Positions 50,294 through 60,377 are shown, counted from the stretch's first letter. The stretch is 64,000 bases of DNA from Streptomyces sp. NBC_01445 (GCF_035918235.1 NZ_CP109485.1:10261001-10325000), one strand, 5' to 3'. Numbers and translations are program-made. Notes: generated from the sequence alone by a model not told the origin.

Positions 50294-51161
50294 CCATCGA
50301 CCACCGGATCATCGCCTCGCTGCTGGCCGGCAACGTCTCGTAGTCCCGGGCCAGCCGGCGCGAATGCATCAACCACGCGAACGTGCGCTCCACCACCCAC
50401 CTGCGCGGCAGCACCACGAAGCCCGTGGTGTCGTCGGTGCGCTTGACGACCTGAAGGGTGAGCGCGAGTTTCTGCCGGCACCAGTCGACCAGGCCGCCGG
50501 TGTAACCGCCGTCTGCCCAGACCAGGCAGATGTCACGGTGCAGGCGGCGCAGCCGCTGCAGCAGGCCCACCGCGGCATCCCGGTCCCCGACGTTCGCGGC
50601 GGTCACCGCGACGACCAGGAGCAGACCGAGGCAGTCGGTCACGATGTGCCGCTTGCGGCCGCCCACCTTCTTCCCGCCGTCCCAGCCGCGCGAGACGGAC
50701 GGCACCGAGGCCGCGGCCTTCACCGACTGCGCATCGATGATCCCCGCCGTCGGCTCCGCCTCACGGCCCTCCCGCTCACGCACCCGTCCGCGCAGCCGAT
50801 CGTGGAACTCTGCGATCAGCCCGTGCTCGCGCCAGCGGCGGAAGAAGGCGTAAACCCGGCCCCAATCAGGGAAGTCCACGGGCATCGCCCGCCAGGAGAT
50901 CCCGCCCGCGACCAGATAACGGACGGCGTCCAGCATCTGTCGATGACAGTAGCCCTCGGGCTGCCCGCCCCGGCCCTGGAGCCAGGCCGGCACCGGCAAC
51001 AGCGGCCGGACGGCCGCCCACTCCGCGTCCGACATGTCCGAGGGATACCGGCGTTCCCGGTCCGGATGGTCGGCCGCGTTGCCGTACACATGCGCGAGGC
51101 AATCACACGATGGAGCAGCCGAGTTGAACTGAACGGGCTCGGACGCGTACAACAACGACAC
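50241..51161 (-). CDS. IS5-family transposase (complete)
   Basis: 306 residues in the frame from 51161; homology begins at about YPSDMSDAEWAAVRPLLPVP. DDE triad: IIDAQSVKAA, VWADGGYTG and RRWVVERTFAWLMHSRRLAR. No break is seen, and with intact terminal repeats the element should be mobile. Upstream is the right inverted repeat at 51286-51304. Confidence 0.9.
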   Translation of the reverse strand: MSLLYASEPVQFNSAAPSCDCLAHVYGNAADHPDRERRYPSDMSDAEWAAVRPLLPVPAWLQGRGGQPEGYCHRQMLDAVRYLVAGGISWRAMPVDFPDWGRVYAFFRRWREHGLIAEFHDRLRGRVREREGREAEPTAGIIDAQSVKAAASVPSVSRGWDGGKKVGGRKRHIVTDCLGLLLVVAVTAANVGDRDAAVGLLQRLRRLHRDICLVWADGGYTGGLVDWCRQKLALTLQVVKRTDDTTGFVVLPRRWVVERTFAWLMHSRRLARDYETLPASSEAMIRWSMVTRMGRRLARPWAAGRR

Positions 51162-51425
51162 CAGGGCCTCCCGGCACTGCTCGGTTAGATTCGCATCCCC
51201 GAGCTACCGAGAGGCCCTGTCTTCATGCACGTACAACGGGAAGATCACCCCGACGGGAAAACCGTTCGACCCACACGTTCCATGATCGGTTGAGATACGG
51301 CTTCTAAGTGAGTGTCTGGAAAGGCGGGATACCGGCGCTAGAGGCCCAGACGATCTGCAAGGGTCGGGGATCGACGGATGAACAGGCTTCCCAGGCCATG
51401 GTGGAACCTCAGCCCGACCTCATAA

Positions 51426-51803
51426 CTACTCCGCAACGTTGGTGCTGTTCGGGGGATTGAATACGCAGAACTCGTTGCCCTCCGGGTCGGCAACGACGAT
51501 CCAGCGAAAGCCGTGTTCGCTGAGTTCTTCAGAGAGCCTCGCAGCGCCGAGCCGTTCGAGGCGATTGACCTCGGACACCAGTTCTGCGGTGCCAAAGTCG
51601 AGGTCAAGGTGCATGCGGTTCTTGCCCTGCTTTGGTTCTGGGACGTGCTGCAGGAGAAGGGTTGGTGCAGGAGCGGGCCCGACCAGGCTTAGGTAGGGAG
51701 GTCCGTGGAAGCCGCGCCGGTAGTCCAGCGGGGCGAGCGCGGCGAGCCAGAAGTTGGCTTGCGCTTCGGTGTCGACACAGTCCAGCGTCACAACGATCTG
51801 CAT
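51426..51803 (-). CDS. VOC-superfamily (glyoxalase-like) protein
   Basis: 125 residues from ATG 51803. A tandem beta-alpha-beta2 VOC fold: MQIVVTLDCVDTEAQANFWL, PTLLLQHVPEPKQGKNRMHL with the metal-type HLD motif, and WIVVADPEGNEFCVF. Such proteins are metalloenzymes or binders of antibiotics and other small molecules; the substrate is unknown. Confidence 0.88.
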   Translation of the reverse strand: MQIVVTLDCVDTEAQANFWLAALAPLDYRRGFHGPPYLSLVGPAPAPTLLLQHVPEPKQGKNRMHLDLDFGTAELVSEVNRLERLGAARLSEELSEHGFRWIVVADPEGNEFCVFNPPNSTNVAE

Positions 51804-51904
51804 GGCGGAACGGTAGGAGGCCTGGTCCGCCCTGGCGATCTATTTTTCGGCAGCACCCGAGGTGGTGCTGCCGCTCTTCAGGCCCAAGCATCCTCTGCGA
51901 GCTC

Positions 51905-52615
51905 TTATGCCGTTGAGTCCTTTTTCGACCAGCCCTTGCGAGGACCGCTGCGGGTGATCCTCCGGGTCATCAGGGTGATGAGTGCCCAGGTCAGGTGGGC
52001 TTCGGAATGTTGTGGCAGACGTTCGTAGTCGCGGACGTTGCGCCGGGCCTTCATGATCCAGCCGAGAGTGCGTTCGACTCTCCAGCGGCGGGGCAGGAGC
52101 ACGAAGCCTTTCGCGCCGCGGGGCCGGGAGACCGTTTTCAGGGTCATGTTGAGGAAGTCGCCGGACCAGTTGATGAGCTGGCCTGCGTAGGCGGAGTCGG
52201 CCCAGACCTGTGTGATCTGGGGTTGCACGACCCGCAGGCGCCAGAGGAGTTCGCGGGCCGCGTCGCGGTCGGTGGTGTCGGCGGGCGTCACCGTGATCAT
52301 CACGGGCAGGCCGAGGGTGTCAACGGCGATGTGTCTCTTGCGTCCGTTGATCTTCTTCCCGGCGTCGAAGCCGCGGGTGGCCTTGGATACTGTCTCGGCC
52401 GCTTTGACGGACTGAGAGTCGAGGATCAACGTCACGGGCCAGGGGCATCGTCCCTGGCCCGTGCGGATCTGTCGGCGGAGCTGGTCGCGCAGGAAGGCGA
52501 TGACGCCGCGGCGGTGCCAGGCCGCGAAGTGGTAGTAGACGGTCTGCCAGGGAGGGTAATCGGCCGGTAGCGCCCGCCATTTGACGCCGTTGTCGACGAC
52601 GTAGCGGATCGGCAT
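51905..52615 (-). pseudogene. IS5-family transposase, N-terminally truncated
   Basis: 236 codons: IRYVVDNGVKWRALPADYPP, TLILDSQSVKAAETV, VWADSAYAGQLINW and RRWRVERTLGWIMKARRNVR retain all three acidic residues. The first ~40 residues (the usual LSDEQWALI region) are missing because the sequence is joined at 52613 to another transposase scrap. No terminal repeats were identified. Confidence 0.75.
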
Positions 52616-52799
52616 CCGCTACCGTATCGCCCGTAAGGGAATTGAGCCGTCCACCCACCTAGGACGCCACCGTTGGGTCGTTGAGAGAACAGTCTCCTGG
52701 CTGGCCGGATGCCGCCGCCTGCACCGACGGTACGAACGCAAGGCTGAACACTTCCTGGCCTTCGTGGGTCTTGCCGCGGCCCTCATCGTCTTTCGCTGA
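52614..52799 (+). pseudogene. IS5-family transposase, C-terminal fragment
   Basis: The frame from 52614 reads IRYRIARKGIEPSTHLGRHR, WVVERTVSWLAGCRRLHRRY and ERKAEHFLAFVGLAAALIVF, then TGA at 52797-52799. It is the C-terminal part, including the catalytic Glu, of a second IS5 subgroup. It abuts the oppositely oriented fragment ending at 52615. Confidence 0.75.
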
Positions 52800-52845
52800 C
52801 TCACTAGGCACTGATGCCCCACCTGTGACACGGCACGATGGGCCA

Positions 52846-53385
52846 ATGGCATCCACACCAGACCCGCTTTGCTGGCTGCACCCTCACGCTGAAGTCCGTC
52901 CGTCTCCCGTTGCGGGTTCGGGCTTGTTCGCCAATGCGCCCATCGCAGCCGGAACGGTCGTGGCCCGGCTGGGCGGCCGGCTGGTCTCCCACCAGGAACT
53001 ACAAGACCTCTTCGCCGCCGCCGGGCTTGACCCGGGCCGCCCTTACATCGACACCATCGCTGTGACCGAGACCATGCATCTCGTCCTTCCACCCCGCAAT
53101 GAGCAGTCCATCGGATACAGCAACCACGGCTGCGACCCGAGCCTGTGGTGGGAAGGTCCGTACACCCTTCTCGCCCGTCACAGCATCGCACCGGATGAGG
53201 AACTGACCAGCGACTACGCCACCAGTACCTGGGATTCGCAGTTCGTCCTGGCATGCTCTTGTGGCTCACCGACCAGCTGCCGAGGAACCGTCACCGGCAA
53301 CGACTGGAAGCTACCGGAGTTGCGGGCACGCTACGGCAACCACTGGGTACCAGCGCTCCTGTCACGTATCGCTTCAACCACATAA
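52846..53385 (+). CDS. SET-domain protein
   Basis: 179 residues from ATG 52846. SET motifs: VAGSGLFANAPIAAGTVVAR, the AdoMet-binding YSNHGCDPSLWW (NH-x-C) and APDEELTSDYATS (D-Y). A post-SET zinc cluster follows (CSCGSPTSCRG). Bacterial SET proteins methylate lysines on unknown proteins. It appears complete and alone between IS debris and a minus-strand gene. Confidence 0.88.
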   Translation: MASTPDPLCWLHPHAEVRPSPVAGSGLFANAPIAAGTVVARLGGRLVSHQELQDLFAAAGLDPGRPYIDTIAVTETMHLVLPPRNEQSIGYSNHGCDPSLWWEGPYTLLARHSIAPDEELTSDYATSTWDSQFVLACSCGSPTSCRGTVTGNDWKLPELRARYGNHWVPALLSRIASTT

Positions 53386-53533
53386 GGAGCCAAAGGAAAC
53401 AACGCCTAAGCCTTCGGCAGGTGGCTGTGTGGGTGAGTCGCGACGTCGTTTCGACGCGGGTTGGGGAGTCGCACGCTCATGCGGACAGCCGATGTACGCG
53501 AGAACGAGTCGCCCCGTGCAGCCGGCCAACGGC

Positions 53534-53956
53534 TCAACCAGTCACCTGGTGGGCCACGGCTTCCATCAGGCGAGGGATTCTCTGAGGGACCGGCACCAGA
53601 TACTCGTACACCAAAGACATCGGCGCGATCACACGGTGCCGGGCGTCCGAGCCGACGACGTCAATCACCAGCTCCCAGCCCGTCGGCAGAGTATCGTCCA
53701 GGCGTGCCCGGCAGGCGCCACCATACGTCTCCAGCAACACCACCGTGACGAACGCGGACAGGTCTGTGTGCAGGGCAATCCAGTCCTCCGCCTCGAACTC
53801 GTCGAGTGGCAGCCTCTGCACGTAGCCGTCCAGGACGCCGACTGCGCTCAGTGGGTCAGCGTCGAATTCGAGCGCAGCCTCCGCGCTGCCGAACTGCTCC
53901 ACCAGCCCCCGGACCGCTGGCCGACAGCCGCTCATGAACTCGTCGATGCCGATCAC
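53534..53956 (-). CDS. Hypothetical protein (140 aa)
   Basis: 140 residues from GTG 53956. Contains EFEAEDWIALHTDLSAFVTV, VLLETYGGACRARLDDTLPT and RHRVIAPMSLVYEYLVPVPQ. These look like a small SMI1/YubD-type alpha/beta domain, but I cannot name the family. Bases 53957-54393 hold only scraps; the minus strand near 54200 reads LRTLAHDSAVTSWCNCRAAL without a start. Confidence 0.6.
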   Translation of the reverse strand: MIGIDEFMSGCRPAVRGLVEQFGSAEAALEFDADPLSAVGVLDGYVQRLPLDEFEAEDWIALHTDLSAFVTVVLLETYGGACRARLDDTLPTGWELVIDVVGSDARHRVIAPMSLVYEYLVPVPQRIPRLMEAVAHQVTG

Positions 53957-54393
53957 AGCCCGAGTCTGCCATGCAGATTCAGCCCCCTTGCTCTCAACCC
54001 GGAGGGGAGCGAGCGACGGCCGAGTGAGGGTGCGTTGTCGTTGCTCGATTCCGGCCAGGACTACCGCGCTGCGAGGACCGGCAGTCCGACGCCCGTGCCC
54101 AGCGCCGTACGGTTGCGGCCGCCGTCGACGCCGCGATGCCTGGGCCTCAGAGGCGGAGCGCCGCACGGCAGTTGCACCAGGACGTGACCGCCGAATCGTG
54201 GGCCAAGGTCCGCAGGTGTTGGCGCTCCTTGCTTTCGGAGATCCCCAACACTGCATGACGCCTGCCTGAAAGCCCCGGCCCTGGTGCGCGGCATGTCCCA
54301 GGCCTTCCTCAGCGATCACGGCATAACTTCTTCCTCGAAAGAGGACTGTCCGTAACTGGCAGCGCCATGCGTCGTCTCACCAGGAAGTGAGTC

Positions 54394-54819
54394 ATGCCTG
54401 TTCAGGCCCAGAGATTCGGTTTTGGTATGCCGTGGGAGTCGCTCTACGGATACAGCCAGGCAATCCAGGTCGGTGACGTGGTGTACGTGTCTGGGCAGGT
54501 GTCCCATGACCGTGACGGCAACTTCGTGGGTGCCGGCGACTTTGAGCTCCAGGTCAAGACCACGCTGGCCAATCTGGACCTGGTGCTGAAGCACTTCGGG
54601 GCCGAGCGCAGCCAAATCGTGGAGAGCACGGTGCTGGTGAGGAACCTGCGGGAGAACTTCGACACGACGGCACGCCTTCACGCCGAGTACTTCGGGGAGT
54701 ACCGGCCCACCAGCACGGTCATGGGTGTCTCTGACCTGGCGCTACCGGACCAGTTGGTGGAGATCGGCGCGCTCGTGCGTCTCGACGTGAAGCCATGGGT
54801 CACCGACGGAAGTCAGTGA
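54394..54819 (+). CDS. RidA-family protein
   Basis: 141 residues from ATG 54394. Pattern: YSQAIQVGDVVYVSGQVSHD, LQVKTTLANLDLVLKHFGAE, VLVRNLRENFDTTARLHAEY and RPTSTVMGVSDLALPDQLVE. The conserved Arg that binds the imine/enamine substrate in canonical RidA is replaced in this subgroup, so it may be a Rid2/3-type protein. Likely deaminates reactive enamines or binds small metabolites. Confidence 0.85.
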   Translation: MPVQAQRFGFGMPWESLYGYSQAIQVGDVVYVSGQVSHDRDGNFVGAGDFELQVKTTLANLDLVLKHFGAERSQIVESTVLVRNLRENFDTTARLHAEYFGEYRPTSTVMGVSDLALPDQLVEIGALVRLDVKPWVTDGSQ

Positions 54820-54926
54820 CCTGCGAGAACGCGGCGCCAGACGTGTGGGGAACCCGACGTAGATCTGTGGCGATTCCCTGTCGGCTGTTGCTGGTTCGGG
54901 TGCTCTGGAGCGATCAACCTGTGTGG

Positions 54927-55427
54927 TCAGGACGTGGCCTTGTCCCGCAGGAACCGGGCGACCTCGGTGAAGTCGGCCATGGGCAGGCCTTCGGCGGCGA
55001 GCAGACCGACCTGGGTCAACACCGCGGCCTGGTCCCAGTAGAGCCGTTCGCTCTCCATCAGGCCGTCGCGGAATTGCACCACCACGACCAGCGGCACTTC
55101 GACGGTCCGTCCGGTCGGGGCGAGTCCGGGCAGCAGGAACGGGATCTCCTGGTCGTGCGGCATCCGCATGATCGTCTCCTCGACGAGGAAATCGCTGCCC
55201 ACCGACCGGTCCACCGTCTCAGCGGTGGTGTTCTGCGGAATGCCGGGAATGAAGATGTCGCGGTAGTAACCCCGCAGGTAGTTCTTGCCGAAACCGCCGC
55301 TCATCGTCGGAAGATGCATCACGCTGGCGTCCTCCACCATCGTGGTCACTGCCAGGTCGGCGTCCTTGATGACGAACTCGTACGCCGTGTGCTGCTCCCA
55401 CAACGCGACCATTTCCGCTTGGTTCAC
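54927..55427 (-). CDS. SnoaL-like / NTF2-fold protein
   Basis: 166 residues from GTG 55427 with AAGGAG 8 bp upstream. NTF2-like pattern: MVALWEQHTAYEFVIKDADL, MVEDASVMHLPTMSGGFGKN, LRGYYRDIFIPG and VVVVQFRDGLMESERLYWDQ. SnoaL relatives include polyketide cyclases and ketosteroid isomerase-like enzymes; many are uncharacterised. It is convergent with the RidA gene and divergent from the cupin gene. Confidence 0.85.
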   Translation of the reverse strand: MNQAEMVALWEQHTAYEFVIKDADLAVTTMVEDASVMHLPTMSGGFGKNYLRGYYRDIFIPGIPQNTTAETVDRSVGSDFLVEETIMRMPHDQEIPFLLPGLAPTGRTVEVPLVVVVQFRDGLMESERLYWDQAAVLTQVGLLAAEGLPMADFTEVARFLRDKATS

Positions 55428-55747
55428 GATGTCTCCTTCAAAGATCCGTTCCGCCTGCCGACGGGGCTCCTCGTTGATCAGCCCCAACGACCAACGAACA
55501 CCCCCAAGGACGGGATGCGATCTCGGTGCACGGCTGTCGCACGCCTGCTCCTTCCGAGTCCGGGGCCGGCTCGCGACCGGCATCCCGTCACCTCATGTGT
55601 CGCGTTTCGTCGCTCGCCCGCCATAGGTCGGAGTCGGCCTGGCTCCCTCATTCATCTGTCGGGCTGCCGTACCTGTCGTGCCGCTTCTGGCCGCAGCAGC
55701 GGCCACTAGCGTGGGTCCAATCAGCACTCACGAATTAGGAAGTCGCC

Positions 55748-56242
55748 ATGTCCTACCCAGAGCCCCGCTACCTCGGAGACAGGGGCCAGACCAGCGCACT
55801 GTTCCGACCTGCGCCCCCGCAGCCCGACACCGGCTCGGGCGGCACCGACATCAGCTATGTGGCCAAGCGGGAGAACACCAACGGCGAGTTCGGCCTGTAC
55901 AAGATCGACATGGCGCCGAAGACCATGGGTGCCAGGGAACACTTCCACCGTACGATCTCCGAGTCCTTCTACGTCCTGTCCGGCGAGGTCCGGCTCTACA
56001 ACGGCGAACGCTGGGTCACAGGGGGCGAGGGAGACTTCCTCTACGTACCGCCCGGCGGGCTCCACGCTTTCCAGAACGACAGCGACGACCCCGTGTCGTT
56101 TCTGCTGCTCTTCACACCGGGAGCTCCCAGGGAGGAGTACTTCGAGAAGGTGGAGGAGTACTCACAGCGCAGCCGCGAAGAGTTGAAAGCCTTCCGGATC
56201 AGGCACGACCAGTACAACACCACCGACATGCTCGAGGGCTAG
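55748..56242 (+). CDS. Cupin-domain protein
   Basis: 164 residues from ATG 55748. A single conserved cupin barrel: motif 1 EHFHRTISESFYVLSGEVRL, motif 2 GDFLYVPPGGLHAFQND with the metal His/Glu set. It may act with the neighbouring SnoaL-like and RidA proteins in metabolite turnover. From 56243 to 56586 there is no gene. Confidence 0.88.
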   Translation: MSYPEPRYLGDRGQTSALFRPAPPQPDTGSGGTDISYVAKRENTNGEFGLYKIDMAPKTMGAREHFHRTISESFYVLSGEVRLYNGERWVTGGEGDFLYVPPGGLHAFQNDSDDPVSFLLLFTPGAPREEYFEKVEEYSQRSREELKAFRIRHDQYNTTDMLEG

Positions 56243-56586
56243 GCTGCCGCCGGGTACTGCGGTCCCCGCGTTACATGCCCGAAAGCGGCCGGGCCGGTGC
56301 GGCCTGTCAGCCCCTGGCACCTCAACATGTCGGCGATGCGTGTGCCGGTCGCGGGCTGCGCAGGCGACGTACGGCTGAGCGGTGCGGCTGATCCAGGTGA
56401 AGGCCTCCGTTCCGCTGATTGTGGCCGGAGCGGGTGGGAGCTGGTGGTCGTCCACGTTCGAGATCTGCAGCGTGCTGCTGACGTCCCTCGCTGCTCCGTT
56501 CTGTTTGTCGTGACAGCGAACCTGGCGCCATCGAATATTTACGCGCGTGACATCGAGGTTTGAGTGGTGCAAGAGGGGTCGGGTGA

Positions 56587-57702
56587 TCAGGCCCGGGGCG
56601 TGGCGGTGCGCTTTATGGCGATCATGGCGGCGTCGTCGTTCAGGTGTCCGCCGACGTGGTGCAGCAGGTCGCGGCGGAGGCGGTCGAGGAAGGCGTCGGG
56701 GTCGTTCTCGGTCCAGCCTGTGATGCGCTCGGCGAGCGGGTAGAAGGTGCCGGTGGAGTCGCGGGCCTCGGTGACGCCGTCCGTGTACAGCAGCAGAAGG
56801 TCTCCCGGCTCGAACGGGAAGCTGTCGACGCGGTAGCGCGGATGCGATAGTTCGCCGAGGCCCAAGGGGGGTGCGGGAATACGGGCGTCCATGGTCGTAG
56901 GCCGGCCGTTACGGAGGACGATCGGCGGCGGGTGACCGCAGGAGATCATCTGGACCCGGCCGCCGTGGTCGGGGATGTCCAGGAGGGTGGCGGTGATGAA
57001 GGTTTCTCCGTAGAGGCTCGTCTCGCCCGGCTCCATCAGGTCCCAGCACACGCTTCGGTCGAGGTAGGCCACCAGCTCGCCCAGGCTCGCCTGGCGGTGG
57101 GCAGCGCCGCGGAACGCTCCGAGCAGCAGGGCTGCGTCATTGACCGCGGTCAGCCCCTTCCCCCGCACGTCGCCGATCATCAGCCGCGTACCGGAGGTGG
57201 TACGTGCCGCCGCGAACAGATCCCCGCCAATCCGGGCCTCGGCCTCCGCGGCGAGGTAGAGGGACGCGGCCCGCAGCGGTCCGAGCTGTCGGGGCAGCGA
57301 AGGCAGGACCACACGCTGGGCGGTCTCGGACACGTACCGCACCTGCATCAGCTCTTTCGCCCGGCGGTCCCGCACCACGCAGAAGATGACGAGGCAGATT
57401 CCCACCAGGATCAGGGCGATGATCTGTGCCTGGTGGTTGGACGAGAGCATCGCGTCAGGATCGCGCACCAACCCGATGGTCGTCTGTGCGATCACCGCCA
57501 GGGCAGCGACCAGGCCCACCGTTCGGGGTCCGCCGAACGACGGGGTGATTGCCGGGGCTGCGACGAGCAGCGGCCCCAGATGGATGTCGGGCGGCGCGAG
57601 AATGTCAATTAGGGACACCGCGACGATCCACGCGACGGGGATGGCGACCAGCGCCCGGCTCGCACGCTCCGGCTGGCGAAGCCCTGCAGATCGCTGTGCC
57701 AT
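56587..57702 (-). CDS. SpoIIE-type PP2C protein phosphatase, membrane-anchored
   Basis: 371 residues from ATG 57702. Four N-terminal spans (AIPVAWIVAVSLIDILAPPD to IIALILVGICLVIFCVVRDR) are followed by a PP2C-like SpoIIE domain: AEAEARIGGDLFAAARTTSG, LMIGDVRGKGLTAVNDAALL, MISCGHPPPIVLRNGRPTTM and LLLYTDGVTEARDSTGTFYP. It dephosphorylates STAS anti-anti-sigma factors, so the STAS proteins at 7228 and 44996 are possible distant partners. Complete. Confidence 0.92.
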   Translation of the reverse strand: MAQRSAGLRQPERASRALVAIPVAWIVAVSLIDILAPPDIHLGPLLVAAPAITPSFGGPRTVGLVAALAVIAQTTIGLVRDPDAMLSSNHQAQIIALILVGICLVIFCVVRDRRAKELMQVRYVSETAQRVVLPSLPRQLGPLRAASLYLAAEAEARIGGDLFAAARTTSGTRLMIGDVRGKGLTAVNDAALLLGAFRGAAHRQASLGELVAYLDRSVCWDLMEPGETSLYGETFITATLLDIPDHGGRVQMISCGHPPPIVLRNGRPTTMDARIPAPPLGLGELSHPRYRVDSFPFEPGDLLLLYTDGVTEARDSTGTFYPLAERITGWTENDPDAFLDRLRRDLLHHVGGHLNDDAAMIAIKRTATPRA

Positions 57703-57869
57703 GACTCCTCTTTACACCGCCCCCGCTCGACTCGCACTGGTAGAGACGGGGGAGTGCGTCGCCTGCCGGAGTCGTCGCCGACTCATCCTGTACGTGCCGT
57801 GGGCGGTGAGCCGTCATAGTGTCGAAACATGTGAACGCTTGCGGCCGGACTCTGCGGGTGCGGGACGGG

Positions 57870-59057
57870 TCAGCTCGGCGTGGGGTCCGTTCGGCGGCGG
57901 CTGGCAAGGGCGAGCAGCGCACCTGCGGCCAGGAGAATGGCGAGGGCCGCGTATCCGTAGGTGAGGGTGGCGGCGGTGGCCACGCCGGCGACGAGCAAAG
58001 GGCCGCCGGCGTCGCCGAGTTCGCGGCCGAGTTCGGCGGAGCCCATGGTCTGGCCCATGTGCTCCTCCGGGGTCGAGGCGGCGAGGGCGGCGAAGCCGAG
58101 CGGGGTGATCAGTCCGGTGCCGGTGCCGATGAGGGCGGCGGCCAGCAGAACCCCGGGCAGGCCGGGCAGCATGGCGGCCGCGAGTCCGGCGGCGGTGATG
58201 AGCAGTCCGGTGAGAAGACCTGTACGGGTGGTCAGGCGTCCGGCGTCGAGGGCGCGGCCGGCCTTGGGCTGGACGATGGCCGCGGTGGCGGCGAGGACGG
58301 AGACGGCGGCGCCGGTGGCCACGGTGCCGAGCCCGGCTGCGGCTCCCGAGACGGGGAGGAAGCCCACCCCGACGGAGAGCGCGGCGGTGGCCGCGGCGAG
58401 CGCCGCGGTGGGGGCGAGGAAGGACCGGTCGGCCAGGCGCCGCGCGAGGTCGGCGACCGTCTGCCGCTTGCGGGGCAGCGGCGGAACGACGGGCACGGCG
58501 AGCGCGGCCCACACGGCAACGACGGCTGCGCACAGGGCCATCACCGTGAACAGCAGACGCAGGCCCCCGGCCCAGACGAGGACGCCGCCAAGGAGCGGGC
58601 CGAGGGTGTAGCCGATGGACTTGTAGAACCCGTAGCTGCCGAACGCACGCCCGCGCTTGGCAGCCGGGTTGAGGCGGGCGACCAGGGCGGAGGCCGAGGG
58701 GGAGAACGCGGATGCCGCGGCGCCCTGGCCCAGGCGGGCCGCCCACAGCCAGCCGGGGCTGTCGGCGATCGCGTACAGCGCGGAGGCGGCGGCGAAGGCG
58801 ATCAGACCGCCGAGGAGGACCGGCTTGCCGCCGATCCGGTCGGCGAGCGAGCCGAAGACCGGCTTGAGTATGACTTCCGCGCCGTCGTACAGGGCGAGCA
58901 GGCCGCCCAGGACCAGGAGCGAGGTGACGGCGTCCTCGGACAAGCCTCCGAGGTTGGCGGCGATGCCGTGCGCGCCGAAGGCGGTGGTGAACCCGGCCGC
59001 GTACAGCGGCCACATCGCTCGCTTCGGGGCGGCCTGGGTTATGGGCTGGTGGCTCAC
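57870..59057 (-). CDS. MFS transporter of a chromate-resistance-type pair
   Basis: 395 residues from GTG 59057, overlapping the chrB stop (GTGA). Twelve spans with MFS motif A LKPVFGSLADRIGGKPVLLG and the second-half GAAVSVLAATAAIVQPKAGR. In actinobacteria this transporter type is commonly coupled to ChrB-like proteins and linked to chromate efflux, although the substrate here is inferred from context. Loss of the chrB start may affect its translation. Confidence 0.85.
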   Translation of the reverse strand: MSHQPITQAAPKRAMWPLYAAGFTTAFGAHGIAANLGGLSEDAVTSLLVLGGLLALYDGAEVILKPVFGSLADRIGGKPVLLGGLIAFAAASALYAIADSPGWLWAARLGQGAAASAFSPSASALVARLNPAAKRGRAFGSYGFYKSIGYTLGPLLGGVLVWAGGLRLLFTVMALCAAVVAVWAALAVPVVPPLPRKRQTVADLARRLADRSFLAPTAALAAATAALSVGVGFLPVSGAAAGLGTVATGAAVSVLAATAAIVQPKAGRALDAGRLTTRTGLLTGLLITAAGLAAAMLPGLPGVLLAAALIGTGTGLITPLGFAALAASTPEEHMGQTMGSAELGRELGDAGGPLLVAGVATAATLTYGYAALAILLAAGALLALASRRRTDPTPS

Positions 59058-59556
59058 GATGGGTCCTCGTCGCTGGTGTGCAGCGCGGCGAAGACGCGCT
59101 CGGCGTAGTCCTCGCAGACGGCTGTGCACTGCTTGAGCCGTATCCCCGCTTCGGCGGCTTCGGGGGCGCCGAAGACGTCCCGCGCAGTCAGATCCCGGTG
59201 CCAGCGGCGCAGCCGCTCCAGGCTCTGCTCCTCTTCCTCCAGCTCGGCCAGGGTGAACTTCGCGATGCGGTCCTTGGCGATCTCCTCCTCGAACTTGCCG
59301 CAGTCCGCGAGGAACTCCGTCCACTCGGCCGTGCGGGCGGCCGTGAACATCTCCCGGAAGCGGGCCGCATCCTCGGCCGTACGGCCGGAAGCCTGGAGGG
59401 CCACGCCCTGGCCGCCGGCGCCGTCGGTGAGTTCGAGGGCCCGCTGCACGCCGTCGGCGAAGACCGGCACCTCCGGCACGGCCCAGATGCCCTGTCCCAG
59501 GGGGAGCGCCCCGGTCTTGCGCAGCTCCCGCCAAGCGCAGCCTGCCGATCCGGAAC
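59054..59556 (-). pseudogene. chrB: ChrB chromate-resistance protein, N-terminus replaced
   Basis: The frame reads WRELRKTGALPLGQGIWAVP, VFADGVQRALELTDGAGGQG and KFTLAELEEEEQSLERLRRW, then a helical end with CTAVCEDYAERVFAALH. This is the ChrB regulatory/resistance domain. The first ~25 residues are missing: upstream of 59556 the sequence belongs to an integrase in another frame. Without its own start it may be silent, or translated only as part of an out-of-frame message. Confidence 0.75.
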
Positions 59557-60377
59557 GAGCTCACGAGCCCGTTCTCCTCCAGCGGCATCCCGGGAGGACG
59601 GATCACCGTGCGCCCTTCGTCGTCGAGGACGCCGTCGTGGTTCATCCAGAGAGACACCCACAGCCGAGAGGTGCCGTGGGCCCGCTGCACCAGGTCCTCG
59701 CGCACCGACAACCAGCGCTCCAGCGCGGCCCGGGTCAGCGCCGAGGTCTCGACCCACTCCCCCTCGACGGTGCCGCCGCCCTGGGGGTGCCGCTCGACGA
59801 ACACTGCGATGTTGTTCTCGCTCAGGTCCGTGGTGCGCAGCGCGGCCAGCTCCCCACTTCGTGCCGCGGTGTCCAGCTCCAGCGCGAGCACAGCCGTCAG
59901 CCGGGTCTGCGCCGGGGACATCGCCCCGCCCAGGTACCGGTCGAGCTGGCGGTGCAGCGCGGCGAGGGTGGCCGCCTCCGGCGCAGGCTGCAGCGCGACC
60001 TCGCCGCCACCGAGACCGACCCCGGGCAGGCCGAGCGCTTCGCGCAGCAGGTCGACGCACCGGCGCCGGATCTCGTTGGTCGGCTGAGAAGTGGGCGGGA
60101 AACCGCCGCCGACGCGGCGGTGCCGCAGCGCCCCGGACTCAGCGATCCGTATGTACGACTTGAGCGTTGGTTCTTCGAGGAGGCGCTGCAGGCTGCGCCG
60201 GGCTCCCACCGGCAGCGCGTCCCGGGCCAGCGCCCGCTCCATCTCCCCTCGGACCATGGCGAGCTGACGCCGGCGGGCCTCGCCGACCTTGAGGTCGTCG
60301 AGGAGTCGGTCCAGCGCGGTGATCGAGGCGTACTCCGGCACGCTGCGATTGTCGCCGACCACGGACCCGCACGTCAC
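59557..60377 (-). pseudogene. Tyrosine recombinase-like gene, C-terminally truncated
   Basis: GTG 60377 (GTGA overlap with the preceding stop) opens VVGDNRSVPEYASITALDRL. The catalytic domain starts with LELDTAARSGELAALRTTDL (first catalytic Arg) and reaches PPGMPLEENGLVSSFR. There homology breaks into chrB, so the His-Arg-Tyr part is absent. It is the third gene of a tightly coupled unit (sigma-like, membrane protein, recombinase). Confidence 0.65.

Larger units (their letters stand above)
49650..51304 (-). mobile_element. IS5-family element with passenger gene, second type
   Basis: Inverted repeats GAAGCCGTATCTCAACCGA (from 49650) and its complement ending at 51304 are exact over 19 bp. 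They are flanked by TAA at 49647-49649 and 51305-51307 (TNA target duplication). It carries a full transposase on the minus strand and a convergent passenger gene on the plus strand. It appears complete and recent. Confidence 0.9.

Noticed and set aside
57819..59108. 429-codon plus-strand frame opposite the MFS gene
   Set aside because: Glycine/glutamate-rich low-complexity shadow. The MFS transporter on the minus strand has a clear motif A and membrane spans.
57870..60377. Single 835-codon frame reading as a recombinase-MFS fusion
   Set aside because: The middle third is out-of-frame sequence over chrB. The MFS and recombinase just happen to share a frame, and each has its own overlapping start.
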